Shown here piece after piece: positions 1 through 7,702 of a stretch of DNA of 34,362 bases. Location of the stretch: the NCBI GenBank assembly GCA_902762955.1, contig CACWQH010000035.1, positions 1-34,362 on the forward strand, given 5' to 3'. The position numbers and the translations under genes are program-made. Under the pieces are notes generated by a model that did not search any database, was not told where the DNA came from, and worked only from the letters and a program-made list of their open reading frames with translations. Position 1 is the stretch's first letter. Each line of letters begins with the position of its first letter. Source of the stretch: an uncultured Lachnospiraceae bacterium. Its GTDB lineage: Bacteria; Bacillota; Clostridia; Lachnospirales; Lachnospiraceae.

Positions 1-73
1 TTGCTTTTGATGGTCAAAATAATGGTCAAATGACCACCCCATACCCTTCAAACCCGCATAAATACTGGATTTT

Positions 74-1693
74 TTAGGTTGTGCTTCGCATCGTCGGGAA
101 CAATAATACATCCCTGATCGCCGGACTATCCGTCAACAACATACACAACCTATCAATTCCATAACCGATACCACCCGTAGGAGGCATACCGATTTCAAGT
201 GCGTTTAAGAAATCCTCGTCGGTGTGGTTTGCTTCCTCATCACCTGCGTCGGCGAGCTTATCCTGCTCGGCGAAACGCTCTCTCTGGTCGATTGGGTCGT
301 TAAGCTCTGAGTATGCGTTACACATCTCCCATCCGTTCATGAACATTTCAAAACGCTCCACGTATTCCGGATTCTCAGGCTTCTTCTTGGTAAGAGGAGA
401 GATTTCGATAGGATGATCCATCACAAATGTAGGCTGGATAAGGTGCTCCTCAACATACTCCTCGAAGAAGAGGTTAAGTATGTCGCCCTTCTTGTGTCTG
501 TCCTCGTACTCTACGTGCTTTTCGTCTGCAATCTTTCTTGCATCCTCAAGTGTCTTTATCTCATTCCAGTCAACGCCTGCGTACTTCTTAACGGCATCAA
601 TCATGGTTATTCTCTCAAACGGCTTGCCGAGATCCATCTCCACGCCCTGATAGGTGATGGTGGTTGTGCCGAGCACCTCCTGTGCCACGTAGCGATACAT
701 TTCCTCAGTAAGATCCATCATTCCGTTGTAGTCGGTGTATGCCTGATAAAGCTCCATAAGTGTGAACTCAGGATTGTGTCTTGTATCAAGTCCTTCATTT
801 CTGAATACTCGACCTATCTCGTACACTCTTTCAAGTCCGCCGACGATAAGTCTCTTTAAGTATAACTCCAGTGAGATACGAAGCTTAAGGTCCTCGCCAA
901 GTGCGTTGAAATGTGTCTCAAACGGTCTAGCTGCAGCACCGCCCGCATTTGATACGAGCATCGGAGTTTCAACCTCCATGAAGTCCTTGCCTGCAAGGAA
1001 CCTTCTTATGGCTGCGATTATCTTGGAACGCTTGATAAATGTGTCCTTAACATCCGCATTCATGATAAGGTCGGTATATCTTTGTCTGTATCTCATATCC
1101 GTGTTGGTGAGTCCGTGGTATTTCTCAGGAAGTATCTGAAGTGACTTGGTAAGAAGTGTAACCTCATTTACATGGATTGAAATCTCACCTGTCATGGTTC
1201 TGAACACATATCCCTTTATACCAACGATATCACCCACATCGTATTTCTTATAATCTGCGTAGTTTTCCTCGCCGATATTGTCTCTTGCAACGTATATCTG
1301 GATATTGCCGGATTTATCCTGTACATTTGAAAATGAAGCCTTACCCATGATACGCTTGCTCATAAGACGGCCTGCTATGCTTACCTCGATAGGCGAAGCA
1401 TCCATGATGGCACGGCGCTCCTCGTAGTCCTTCTTTCTAAGAGGTCTTGCCTCCTCCTCAGGAAGTCCTGTTACATCCACAGGAGTTCTGCCTGCAAGTA
1501 ACTCGCTCTCTAATTTTTCATATAAAGCTACACAGTCGGCAGTATGATGTGTCACATCATACTTGGTTATTACAAATGGATCCTTGCCGTTTGCCTGAAG
1601 CTCTGCAAGCTTTTCTCTTCTTACCTTAAGAAGCTGGTTTATGTCCTGCTCCTTAGGCTGTTCGTTGTTGTTCTTATTTTGGTTTTCTGCCAT
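74..1693 (-). CDS. lysS: Lysyl-tRNA synthetase, class II
   Basis: Cytoplasmic enzyme that charges tRNA-Lys with lysine using ATP. The 539-residue product has an N-terminal helical stretch, an OB-fold anticodon-binding domain (about residues 100-190, with GRLMSKRIMGKASF), and a class II catalytic core: motif 1 near DFMEVETPML (237-246), motif 2 from RVFRNEGLDTRHNPEF (295-310), motif 3 GIGYGIDRLCMLL (508-520). The start follows AGGAAAG at good spacing. It lies 21 bases after greA on the same strand, the usual greA-lysS operon. Most bacterial LysS proteins are about 490-505 residues. The extra length here seems to be an insertion of roughly 40 residues (about 55-98) between the N-terminal helix and the OB fold, ending in a charged stretch with REERR-like composition. 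Function is not in doubt. Confidence 0.98.
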   Translation of the reverse strand: MAENQNKNNNEQPKEQDINQLLKVRREKLAELQANGKDPFVITKYDVTHHTADCVALYEKLESELLAGRTPVDVTGLPEEEARPLRKKDYEERRAIMDASPIEVSIAGRLMSKRIMGKASFSNVQDKSGNIQIYVARDNIGEENYADYKKYDVGDIVGIKGYVFRTMTGEISIHVNEVTLLTKSLQILPEKYHGLTNTDMRYRQRYTDLIMNADVKDTFIKRSKIIAAIRRFLAGKDFMEVETPMLVSNAGGAAARPFETHFNALGEDLKLRISLELYLKRLIVGGLERVYEIGRVFRNEGLDTRHNPEFTLMELYQAYTDYNGMMDLTEEMYRYVAQEVLGTTTITYQGVEMDLGKPFERITMIDAVKKYAGVDWNEIKTLEDARKIADEKHVEYEDRHKKGDILNLFFEEYVEEHLIQPTFVMDHPIEISPLTKKKPENPEYVERFEMFMNGWEMCNAYSELNDPIDQRERFAEQDKLADAGDEEANHTDEDFLNALEIGMPPTGGIGYGIDRLCMLLTDSPAIRDVLLFPTMRSTT

Positions 1694-1714
1694 ATCTTTT
1701 CTTTCCTAACTTTT

Positions 1715-2194
1715 TTACTTCTTCCTTATATCAAGTATCTTGTACTGGAACTCTCCGTCCGGAGCCTCAACAGTTACAACATCTCCGATTTTCTTTCTCA
1801 TGATTGCTGCGCCGAGAGGTGATTCATTTGAGATTTTGCCCTTAAGGAAGTTTGCCTCGGTTGAACCTACTATCTTGTACTCAACAACCTCGTCCATATC
1901 GATATCATGAAGCACAACCTTTGAACCGAAGTTTACAGTTCCTGCCTCTGACTCTTCCTCATCAAAAACCTCAGCATTTTTAAGTATCTTCTCTATCTCT
2001 TCTATTCTTGCCTCGATATCACGCTGTTCATCCTTAGCAGCATCATACTCAGCATTTTCAGATAAGTCACCCTGTGCTCTTGCTTCCTTTAACTTCTGAG
2101 CAACCTCCTGTCTTTTATTGACCTTTAACTCCTGTAACTCATCCTCTAATTCCTTAAGACCTTCATAACTAAGAATATTTTTCTTCTCTGCCAT
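1715..2194 (-). CDS. greA: Transcription elongation factor GreA
   Basis: Rescues backtracked RNA polymerase by stimulating cleavage of the 3' end of the transcript. The 159-residue product matches the normal family length of about 158. The N-terminal coiled-coil hairpin carries the conserved acidic tip GDLSENAEYDAAKDEQ (about 42-57), followed by the C-terminal FKBP-like domain ending in GEFQYKILDIRK. An in-frame start exists 60 bases further upstream, but the ATG at 2194 is preferred: AAAGGGA lies 6-7 bases before it and MAEKKNILSYEG is the family's usual beginning. It is the first gene of the greA-lysS operon, behind a strong promoter. Confidence 0.97.
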   Translation of the reverse strand: MAEKKNILSYEGLKELEDELQELKVNKRQEVAQKLKEARAQGDLSENAEYDAAKDEQRDIEARIEEIEKILKNAEVFDEEESEAGTVNFGSKVVLHDIDMDEVVEYKIVGSTEANFLKGKISNESPLGAAIMRKKIGDVVTVEAPDGEFQYKILDIRKK

Positions 2195-2288
2195 ATCAAA
2201 ATCCCTTTCTACATCTCGATGAATGAACTCAATCCGTATCCTTTGTTGTATCATTCACCATATTATTTCACAAAAATTCAATGCAACA

Positions 2289-2317
2289 ATTATACTCCAT
2301 TAAACCTATATTGTCAA
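2289..2317 (-). promoter_or_regulatory. Sigma-70-type promoter of greA-lysS
   Basis: Reading the minus strand, TTGACA (2317-2312) is followed by a 17-base spacer and TATAAT (2294-2289). Both hexamers are perfect matches to consensus. The predicted start of transcription is near 2282, giving a leader of about 88 bases before greA. Confidence 0.85.
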
Positions 2318-2324
2318 AGCATAA

Positions 2325-2340
2325 ATCGCTTTAAAGCGAT
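2325..2340. other. 16-bp perfect palindrome upstream of the greA promoter
   Basis: ATCGCTTTAAAGCGAT is a perfect palindrome just upstream of the greA -35 box and 50 bases after the stop of the LuxR/MFS gene on the same strand. It could be an operator for greA or a weak terminator stem for the upstream gene, since it is followed on the minus strand by TTATGCTTT. Nothing else supports either reading. Confidence 0.3.
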
Positions 2341-2391
2341 ATCCCATCTGCTCTGTCACAGCATTTTGTTTTTTTGTCAAAAATTCTTTGC

Positions 2392-4224
2392 CTACCTTCC
2401 CATCTTATCAAACATCACACTAAGTTCAACCAGTGATTTTGTGTTTGTTTTGGTACGTATATTAGCAAGGTGGCGCTGTATGGTTCGGAGTGTGGAGGTA
2501 CCCTGAAGCTCGGCGAGCTCCTTTTGAGTCTTGCCCGGATTTTCCACAAACAGCTTCAACACCTCTGTTTCCTTTGGAGTAAGTGAGTAGGTCTCGGCAA
2601 ATACTTCGAGCTTGTCCTCCAAAGCTGATGAATTAATCTCTTCCTCAGTTTCATCGGATGTTGCATCATTTTTTACATTTTCCGATATATCTTCATTATC
2701 CCAAACCTGAGAAGCGATTCGTTTCTTGACCGGCATCTGATAATAAAGATGCTTTACCTCCTGCAGATTATCCTGTGCGGTTTTACTGCAGATATTATTG
2801 ATATTTCGATATAAAATGCTTCGCGATATAAACAGCTTTCCTGCCAGCTCGGACATAGTACCGCTGTGGGACATTGCCGCAGTAAAAACTTCAGTCTCCT
2901 TATCCGTAAACTCAAAGTACTGCGCAAATTCCTCCGGCGTAATATGCTCCACAATTGTTTCTTCTTCGGAAGAAAAATTGAAATAACCGGAAAAGGCAAA
3001 CAAAATCATTATTATAATAATCGCGATAAGCTCCAAACCTATTATCAACGAAAGCGAAAGCTCCGCCCAAAACGAAGATACAAAAACAAAGGAAAAGATG
3101 CTGTCTATAACTCGTCCGCTGACTGAAATAAGCGGTGCATTTTTTTTGCCCTTCGCAAGCTTCCACGACATAAGCGCAAGGAAGCTGTTAATCGTTCCGG
3201 CAACAACATAATATATGCAGGTATTAAGGTATATATATGCCGGATCATGCAGCAAAACAGGATTGAGAATCCCGATAAGCACACCCACAAATGTAATAGC
3301 CGGAATATATTTCATCTCCTCTATATCGGCGATGATACCCATAAAAAGATAAGCAAGCATTATAAAAAGTCGCGGTGTCGAATATACAATCGGTTTACCA
3401 TCTGACATAAGCGCAAGCAGCGGATATGAAAGGAAGTTACCGGTAAATTCTAAAAGAATCATAACTATAACGAATGATATAAAGATAAAGCGAAAGCTTT
3501 TCTGTCCTTTTTTTCTTTCTTCTTCATTGTCCGAATCAGGCAGAAGCTGCTCTATCCTTTCGCTTTTTTTGGTGATGCCCGAGAAAAACATAAAGGCTGT
3601 AAAAAATGCAACGATTATAAGGCTAAATAATATTATATCCGTATTTTTAACCCGCATCTGAAATACATACTGAGTCAGAATCGAACATGAAACCGCAAGT
3701 CCGTAAACCTTTCCCGTATGTGACGCAGGAGATATGGATTCATACATAAGCTTATAAACATACACACCCTGAATTCCGGAAAAAATCATCAAGACAAAAA
3801 ATGATATAAGAAATAATGATGAATTTTCATATGTAAAATAAAGCATCAAAAAGGGCGGAGAAATCAGTGTAACGATACCCATAGCCAGTCTAAGGCGAGA
3901 AGCCTTGACTCTTTTAAAGCTAAGAAAAACAGCACAAAGCAAAAGCCCTGCCGCATAAAAAGCAAGCGACAGTCCCGCATAAAACACCTTCCTATCGGTA
4001 TCAAAAAAATCCCTCGCCAGAGTGGTAAAATAACTCTGCACCATAGAAAAAGAATAGCTATACAGATAAAACAGCAAAAAGAGAATTAGCTGCTTTTCAT
4101 ATCTGAAGTGTTTTTTAAAAAACACCTCTTCTGTATTATTTTCATCTAAATTATTCAGATCATTATTTTCTAAATTTTTATTTTCTAAATTTTTATTATT
4201 TAAATCTTTACTATTTAAATCCAT
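2392..4224 (-). CDS. MFS-like 12-TM membrane protein with two C-terminal LuxR-type HTH modules
   Basis: About 610 residues. Residues 1-35 are a hydrophilic, Asn/Lys/Leu-rich tail of pentapeptide repeats (DLNNK, NLENK). About 12 hydrophobic segments follow (roughly 45-420) with an MFS-like pattern. The cytoplasmic tail holds two helix-turn-helix modules: one around FTDKETEVFTAAMSHSG...SRSILYRNINNI and one around LTPKETEVLKLFVENPG...TLRTIQRHLANI. The second is a clear LuxR/GerE-type domain. The first is a divergent copy with the same (L/F)T-KETEV opening. Membrane-anchored regulators with 12 TM helices and a LuxR domain are known in anaerobic actinobacteria and some Firmicutes; two HTH copies are less usual. 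It probably senses a small molecule or membrane state and binds DNA. The ATG at 4224 is chosen over an upstream TTG (4239). Target genes are unknown. Confidence 0.8.
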   Translation of the reverse strand: MDLNSKDLNNKNLENKNLENNDLNNLDENNTEEVFFKKHFRYEKQLILFLLFYLYSYSFSMVQSYFTTLARDFFDTDRKVFYAGLSLAFYAAGLLLCAVFLSFKRVKASRLRLAMGIVTLISPPFLMLYFTYENSSLFLISFFVLMIFSGIQGVYVYKLMYESISPASHTGKVYGLAVSCSILTQYVFQMRVKNTDIILFSLIIVAFFTAFMFFSGITKKSERIEQLLPDSDNEEERKKGQKSFRFIFISFVIVMILLEFTGNFLSYPLLALMSDGKPIVYSTPRLFIMLAYLFMGIIADIEEMKYIPAITFVGVLIGILNPVLLHDPAYIYLNTCIYYVVAGTINSFLALMSWKLAKGKKNAPLISVSGRVIDSIFSFVFVSSFWAELSLSLIIGLELIAIIIIMILFAFSGYFNFSSEEETIVEHITPEEFAQYFEFTDKETEVFTAAMSHSGTMSELAGKLFISRSILYRNINNICSKTAQDNLQEVKHLYYQMPVKKRIASQVWDNEDISENVKNDATSDETEEEINSSALEDKLEVFAETYSLTPKETEVLKLFVENPGKTQKELAELQGTSTLRTIQRHLANIRTKTNTKSLVELSVMFDKMGR

Positions 4225-4336
4225 GTGACATAACCCCAATACTCGTACAATTAATACTTATACCATCAATACTCATACTATCAATACTCATACCATCAAT
4301 ACTCATACTATCAATACTCATACTATGAACACTCAT
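4211..4336 (-). CDS. Possible 41-residue upstream ORF made of MSID repeats
   Basis: The 15-bp tandem repeats upstream of the LuxR/MFS gene are open in one minus-strand frame, which reads MSVHSMSIDSMSIDG and continues with more MSIDS/MSIDG units. It ends in a TAG inside the fifth codon of the LuxR/MFS gene, in another frame. Translation of such an ORF would run through the downstream start site and could couple or block its translation. No good ribosome binding site precedes the ATG, so this may simply be repeat DNA without stops. Confidence 0.2.
   Translation of the reverse strand: MSVHSMSIDSMSIDGMSIDSMSIDGISINCTSIGVMSHGFK
4231..4335. repeat. 15-bp tandem repeat, about seven units
   Basis: Five near-identical units of the type TAC(C/T)ATCAATACTCA fill 4261-4335, alternating C and T at the fourth base so that a 30-bp higher-order period is visible. 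Two decayed units fill 4231-4260. The array sits directly before the LuxR/MFS start. The first 80 bases of that gene also repeat with a 15-base period (units like AAATTTTTATTTTCT on the plus strand), though with a different sequence. Confidence 0.9.
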
Positions 4337-4416
4337 TTTATAAAACTCATACTATAGAATTATAACGCATTTTCGTCAATAAAGAAAGTCTGATTATATT
4401 ATACGATACGTAAAAA

Positions 4417-4577
4417 CGGGATGGGTATAATTGACACATTTTTCAAAGCTGTAGGGATAGACAGAATATAAAAAGTATGTTGAATGGCGTTAAGTGACAA
4501 CGAGCCATTCAACATACTTATTTATTTCTGTCTATCATCAACCAACTATATAAAATGTGTCAATTATACCCATCCCG
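4417..4577. repeat. 161-bp nested palindromic element (MITE-like or giant terminator)
   Basis: Outer arms are a perfect 26-bp inverted repeat (4417-4442 and 4552-4577) beginning CGGGATGGGTATAATTGACA. Inside are a 10-bp arm pair (ATAGACAGAA, 4457-4466, with 4526-4535) and a perfect 16-bp stem (4473-4488 with 4504-4519) closing a 15-base loop. On the minus strand both the inner stem and the outer stem are followed by T5, so it can act as a terminator for the DUF6273 lipoprotein gene that ends at 4592. Its size and layered arms are larger than a normal terminator and resemble the element at 18653-18975. Confidence 0.85.
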
Positions 4578-4591
4578 TCGGGAGCACAAAA

Positions 4592-6346
4592 TTACGGTAT
4601 ACTTATCCACATCGCCGGACGTACTGTGTTTCCCATATCCGGCTGACTTCCGTTGAAGTTTCCGTAAACGTCTATGATGGATGCAAATTGCTCATTGTTT
4701 GCAAATCCGCTCGGTGAACGAAGCCACCACTGTGAGGTTCCGGTTGCACCGTCTGCCTTTTCGGTAACCGCAAAGTAACAGCCGCTTCCCTTTGCATGTC
4801 TTGTAGCATATACAAGTCTGTCACTGTATCCGTAATCGGTAAACTGTCCCTCCATAAATCCGTCTCTATCGGCAAAGTAGGTATTTACCTCGTCTATGTC
4901 AAGGCAGAAGAGCTTATCAACCGTATCATTTCCGGCAACCGCTGTAGCCTCCATCCAGCTGTAGCGGCTTGACCAAAAGCTGTTATACTCCGGATTGGAA
5001 ACAGTGGTATCAAGTATAAGCGCCTTTTCGGCATCGGTGAACATCTTATCATAATAATCCTCACCGTTAAGCTGCTCCCTTATGGTAGCATCCTCCCACT
5101 GAATCTTACTCCATTCTCCCTCATCATCCTTTTTGCTTTCATTTATCTCGAGGTACTTGCAATGCTCGATTCCGTACTCGGTTATCACAAGCATCTTTCC
5201 GTCTTCTACGGCAAGAACTCTCCAGGTAAGAGGCTCCGGTCCGTTAAAATAAAAATCGTCCTGTTCAAATGCTCCAAGTGTAATTATATCTCCCACCTGT
5301 GCATTTCTTATGGTATCGGCATAGCCTGAGTCAAGCGGTGCTGACATATCAAGACTAAGTATTCCACCGTCAGCCGTATCCGAAAATTCATTTTCACAGG
5401 CTGCTGCCTTGGCTCTGTCAACTCTTATAACAGGTCTTGAACCCATATAGCTTGCTGTAACCTCGACGCAAGGCATTTCAGTCCCCTCATCCAACGAGCC
5501 CAACGCATAGCAATAATAGGTATTATGAACTCCCGGTGTACGGGTCCAGAATCCGGCTATATCCTCACCGCTTAAAGTATAATCCGTCGTCCACAGGAAT
5601 CTGTTTTGGGCAAACTTTGTCGGCATGGAAAATCTGTCATTCATTTCAGGCATATACTGTCTTACCTCGCCTACATCAAGGTAGTACACCTTATCAACCG
5701 TATCTTCACCGTCATAGCAGTCAACCACTTCACCCTCATACCATTTTGCAAGATTCTCATCGTATTCCTCATGTATATAATCGGAATATGCTTTATTGGA
5801 TAGTGTAGTTTCAAGAATCGCATCCTGCTGCGCCTTGGAAAATGCATAATTGTAAAATGGTCCGTTGAGCATAGCCCTCGCATCACACATATCCCAGGTA
5901 CACATCTCCCAGTCATAATTAAATAAAGGCGAATCAATTACATACTCTGTTATAAGCACCAGAGTGCCGTCTGCTTCCTCATCAAGTACAAGCCAGGATA
6001 AAGGCTCCGCTCCGTTTTCAAAATCATCATCCTGCTCAAAATACCCAAAACGAACATAGTCACCTACCGCTGCATCCGCTATGGAAACTATGTCATTTTC
6101 AGTGTAAACCTCTTTAGATGCAAGTAATGAAATCTCCTCCTGCTGTTCCTCTGTAGATGCATCACCGCCTGTAGCTACATCTTCTGCATCCGTCGGAGTA
6201 TCGCCATCATTATTTCTTTGCTCCTCCCATTTTGCTCTTACGCCCTCATTATCCACATCAGATTTTTTGCCGCAGCCCGATAACAAAGCAGCGCTTAACA
6301 TAACCATCATACCTATGGATATAATCTTATTTTTTATTTTTTTCAT
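4592..6346 (-). CDS. Lipoprotein with two tandem DUF6273 units
   Basis: 584 residues. The N-terminus is a lipoprotein signal (MKKIKNKI..., hydrophobic core, LLSGC with Cys25), so the protein should be anchored to the outer face of the membrane. After an acidic, Thr-rich linker come two related units: about residues 92-330, opening VGDYVRFGYFEQDDD and EPLSWLVLDEE, and about 345-584, opening VGDIITLGAFEQDD and EPLTWRVLAVE. Both end in WxRxP...RPV/RPA, the pattern of DUF6273. This fold is thought to be carbohydrate- or surface-related, but no activity is established. A start 18 bases upstream overlaps the AAAGGAA ribosome binding site and is rejected. It is the last gene of the five-gene set, 69 bases after the previous one, and is followed by the 161-bp palindrome. 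Confidence 0.8.
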   Translation of the reverse strand: MKKIKNKIISIGMMVMLSAALLSGCGKKSDVDNEGVRAKWEEQRNNDGDTPTDAEDVATGGDASTEEQQEEISLLASKEVYTENDIVSIADAAVGDYVRFGYFEQDDDFENGAEPLSWLVLDEEADGTLVLITEYVIDSPLFNYDWEMCTWDMCDARAMLNGPFYNYAFSKAQQDAILETTLSNKAYSDYIHEEYDENLAKWYEGEVVDCYDGEDTVDKVYYLDVGEVRQYMPEMNDRFSMPTKFAQNRFLWTTDYTLSGEDIAGFWTRTPGVHNTYYCYALGSLDEGTEMPCVEVTASYMGSRPVIRVDRAKAAACENEFSDTADGGILSLDMSAPLDSGYADTIRNAQVGDIITLGAFEQDDFYFNGPEPLTWRVLAVEDGKMLVITEYGIEHCKYLEINESKKDDEGEWSKIQWEDATIREQLNGEDYYDKMFTDAEKALILDTTVSNPEYNSFWSSRYSWMEATAVAGNDTVDKLFCLDIDEVNTYFADRDGFMEGQFTDYGYSDRLVYATRHAKGSGCYFAVTEKADGATGTSQWWLRSPSGFANNEQFASIIDVYGNFNGSQPDMGNTVRPAMWISIP

Positions 6347-6415
6347 AAGCGGAATTCCTTTCATATATTATTATAACTAAGCTATCATCCTGGTCACATC
6401 ATAAACAAAGCATTA

Positions 6416-7678
6416 TTAAAGTGCTTGAAGCTGCGTCCAGCCCGTAGGCTCACTTCCCGGATCTCCATAATAGTATTGATCCCCGTTTTGATACAGCGAA
6501 CCGTTATCATGAGGTGTCTTTATTACGCTTCCGTCGAGAGACTGATATGAATCCCTCTCTGTTATAACGTCGCACCAGCTTTCGGTAAATCTGTCTGCAG
6601 CGGTTGCACCGCTGTAATCATTGAGCATGTCATTGAACTCTCTGTTGGAAGTATTTTGCGCATCCAGTCTTATAGCCCAGAGCTGATCGGAGTACGCCTT
6701 TATAAGATATACAAATCTCGGCATAACTGCCAAATTTTCATATATCATTTTATAGTAATTATAATACTCATTAAATGCTTCTTCGCTTGTTGCAGCATAC
6801 ATTATAACAAAATCGTTGTCCCACGAATCAAAGGTAAGCTGATATACCTGTGCATCATAAAATATCTCACAGGCATAATTGACTGCCATCGACTCTGTAT
6901 AGTAAGTAATTCCGTCATAGTTAAGGGTATCCTGTCTGTAACCTACGGTAGCCTCAGCACCTGCAAGTGTATAGTCATTTCCCATGGTATTGCCCGGAAC
7001 CGAATTGACCATCTGAAGCTGCTGCTCTGTCGAGGCAATCATTGTATTGAGATTGCCATTTACATAATCGATAAGCTCCTGCGGCTGTTCCATCTGATAG
7101 AGCAGGGTATGGTCTGTTGAAAAATAAGTATCCATAAAATACGAAATGTATTCGTCCGCTGTCATATAAGGCTGTTTTTTCACTCGCTTTACGGTATCTA
7201 TAACAGGCTCATCCATCTGTCCGAGTGAATCCCATGAAAATTCATAGTGTGACGAGGTCTGATATATGACCGTCGCCTGTCCGTCAGGACTTTGAAATAC
7301 CACTGTCGCCTGTCCCGGATAGGACATATCTGCCGTATTCCAGTTTACTGCGGTCTCCATAGTCCATCCGTATGGTACAAAGCCCTCAACTACCTCTACG
7401 CCGCTGGTCTGATCATATCCGGTTTGTAATTCACCAAATATTCCGCTGTATGCAGCTGTATTGATATTGGTAATCGGTTCTGCAACCTGTGTTTCCGTAT
7501 TATCGGAAGGAGACGGCGTTATCGGTGTAAGCGGTGTATAGCCTCCGTCTTCCGTATCATCATATATATCATATGAATTTTCTGTCGTATCACTCGTACT
7601 ACTCTCGCTGCAGCCTGTAAGCATCGAAAGCGACATAGCTCCTGCGAGTAATGCTGCAATTATCTTTTTTTTCTTCAT
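6416..7678 (-). CDS. Lipoprotein of unknown function
   Basis: 420 residues with a lipoprotein signal peptide (MKKKKIIAALLAGAMSLSML, lipobox LTGC, Cys23), then a Ser/Thr/Asp/Pro-rich linker to about residue 75. The remaining 340 residues look like a globular extracellular domain rich in Tyr, Asp and Gln, with VPYGWTMETAVNW near the start of the fold and a C-terminus GWTQLQAL. I recognise no family. AAAGGAATCTGCTT precedes the ATG and is almost the same as the site before the next gene. It lies 24 bases after the third Q-rich protein, so it is likely co-transcribed and may act with those envelope proteins. Confidence 0.75.
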   Translation of the reverse strand: MKKKKIIAALLAGAMSLSMLTGCSESSTSDTTENSYDIYDDTEDGGYTPLTPITPSPSDNTETQVAEPITNINTAAYSGIFGELQTGYDQTSGVEVVEGFVPYGWTMETAVNWNTADMSYPGQATVVFQSPDGQATVIYQTSSHYEFSWDSLGQMDEPVIDTVKRVKKQPYMTADEYISYFMDTYFSTDHTLLYQMEQPQELIDYVNGNLNTMIASTEQQLQMVNSVPGNTMGNDYTLAGAEATVGYRQDTLNYDGITYYTESMAVNYACEIFYDAQVYQLTFDSWDNDFVIMYAATSEEAFNEYYNYYKMIYENLAVMPRFVYLIKAYSDQLWAIRLDAQNTSNREFNDMLNDYSGATAADRFTESWCDVITERDSYQSLDGSVIKTPHDNGSLYQNGDQYYYGDPGSEPTGWTQLQAL

Positions 7679-7702
7679 AAGCAGATTCCTTTCTGATTAT
7701 AT

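Noticed and set aside
1-73. Possible terminator of lysS
   Set aside because: TGGTCAAATGACCA is a short palindrome with almost no loop, and repeats of ATGGTCAAA give alternative weak stems. No clear T run follows the best stem, so it is not called.
4231-4335. CRISPR-like short repeats
   Set aside because: Units are contiguous 15-mers without spacers, so this is a tandem repeat.
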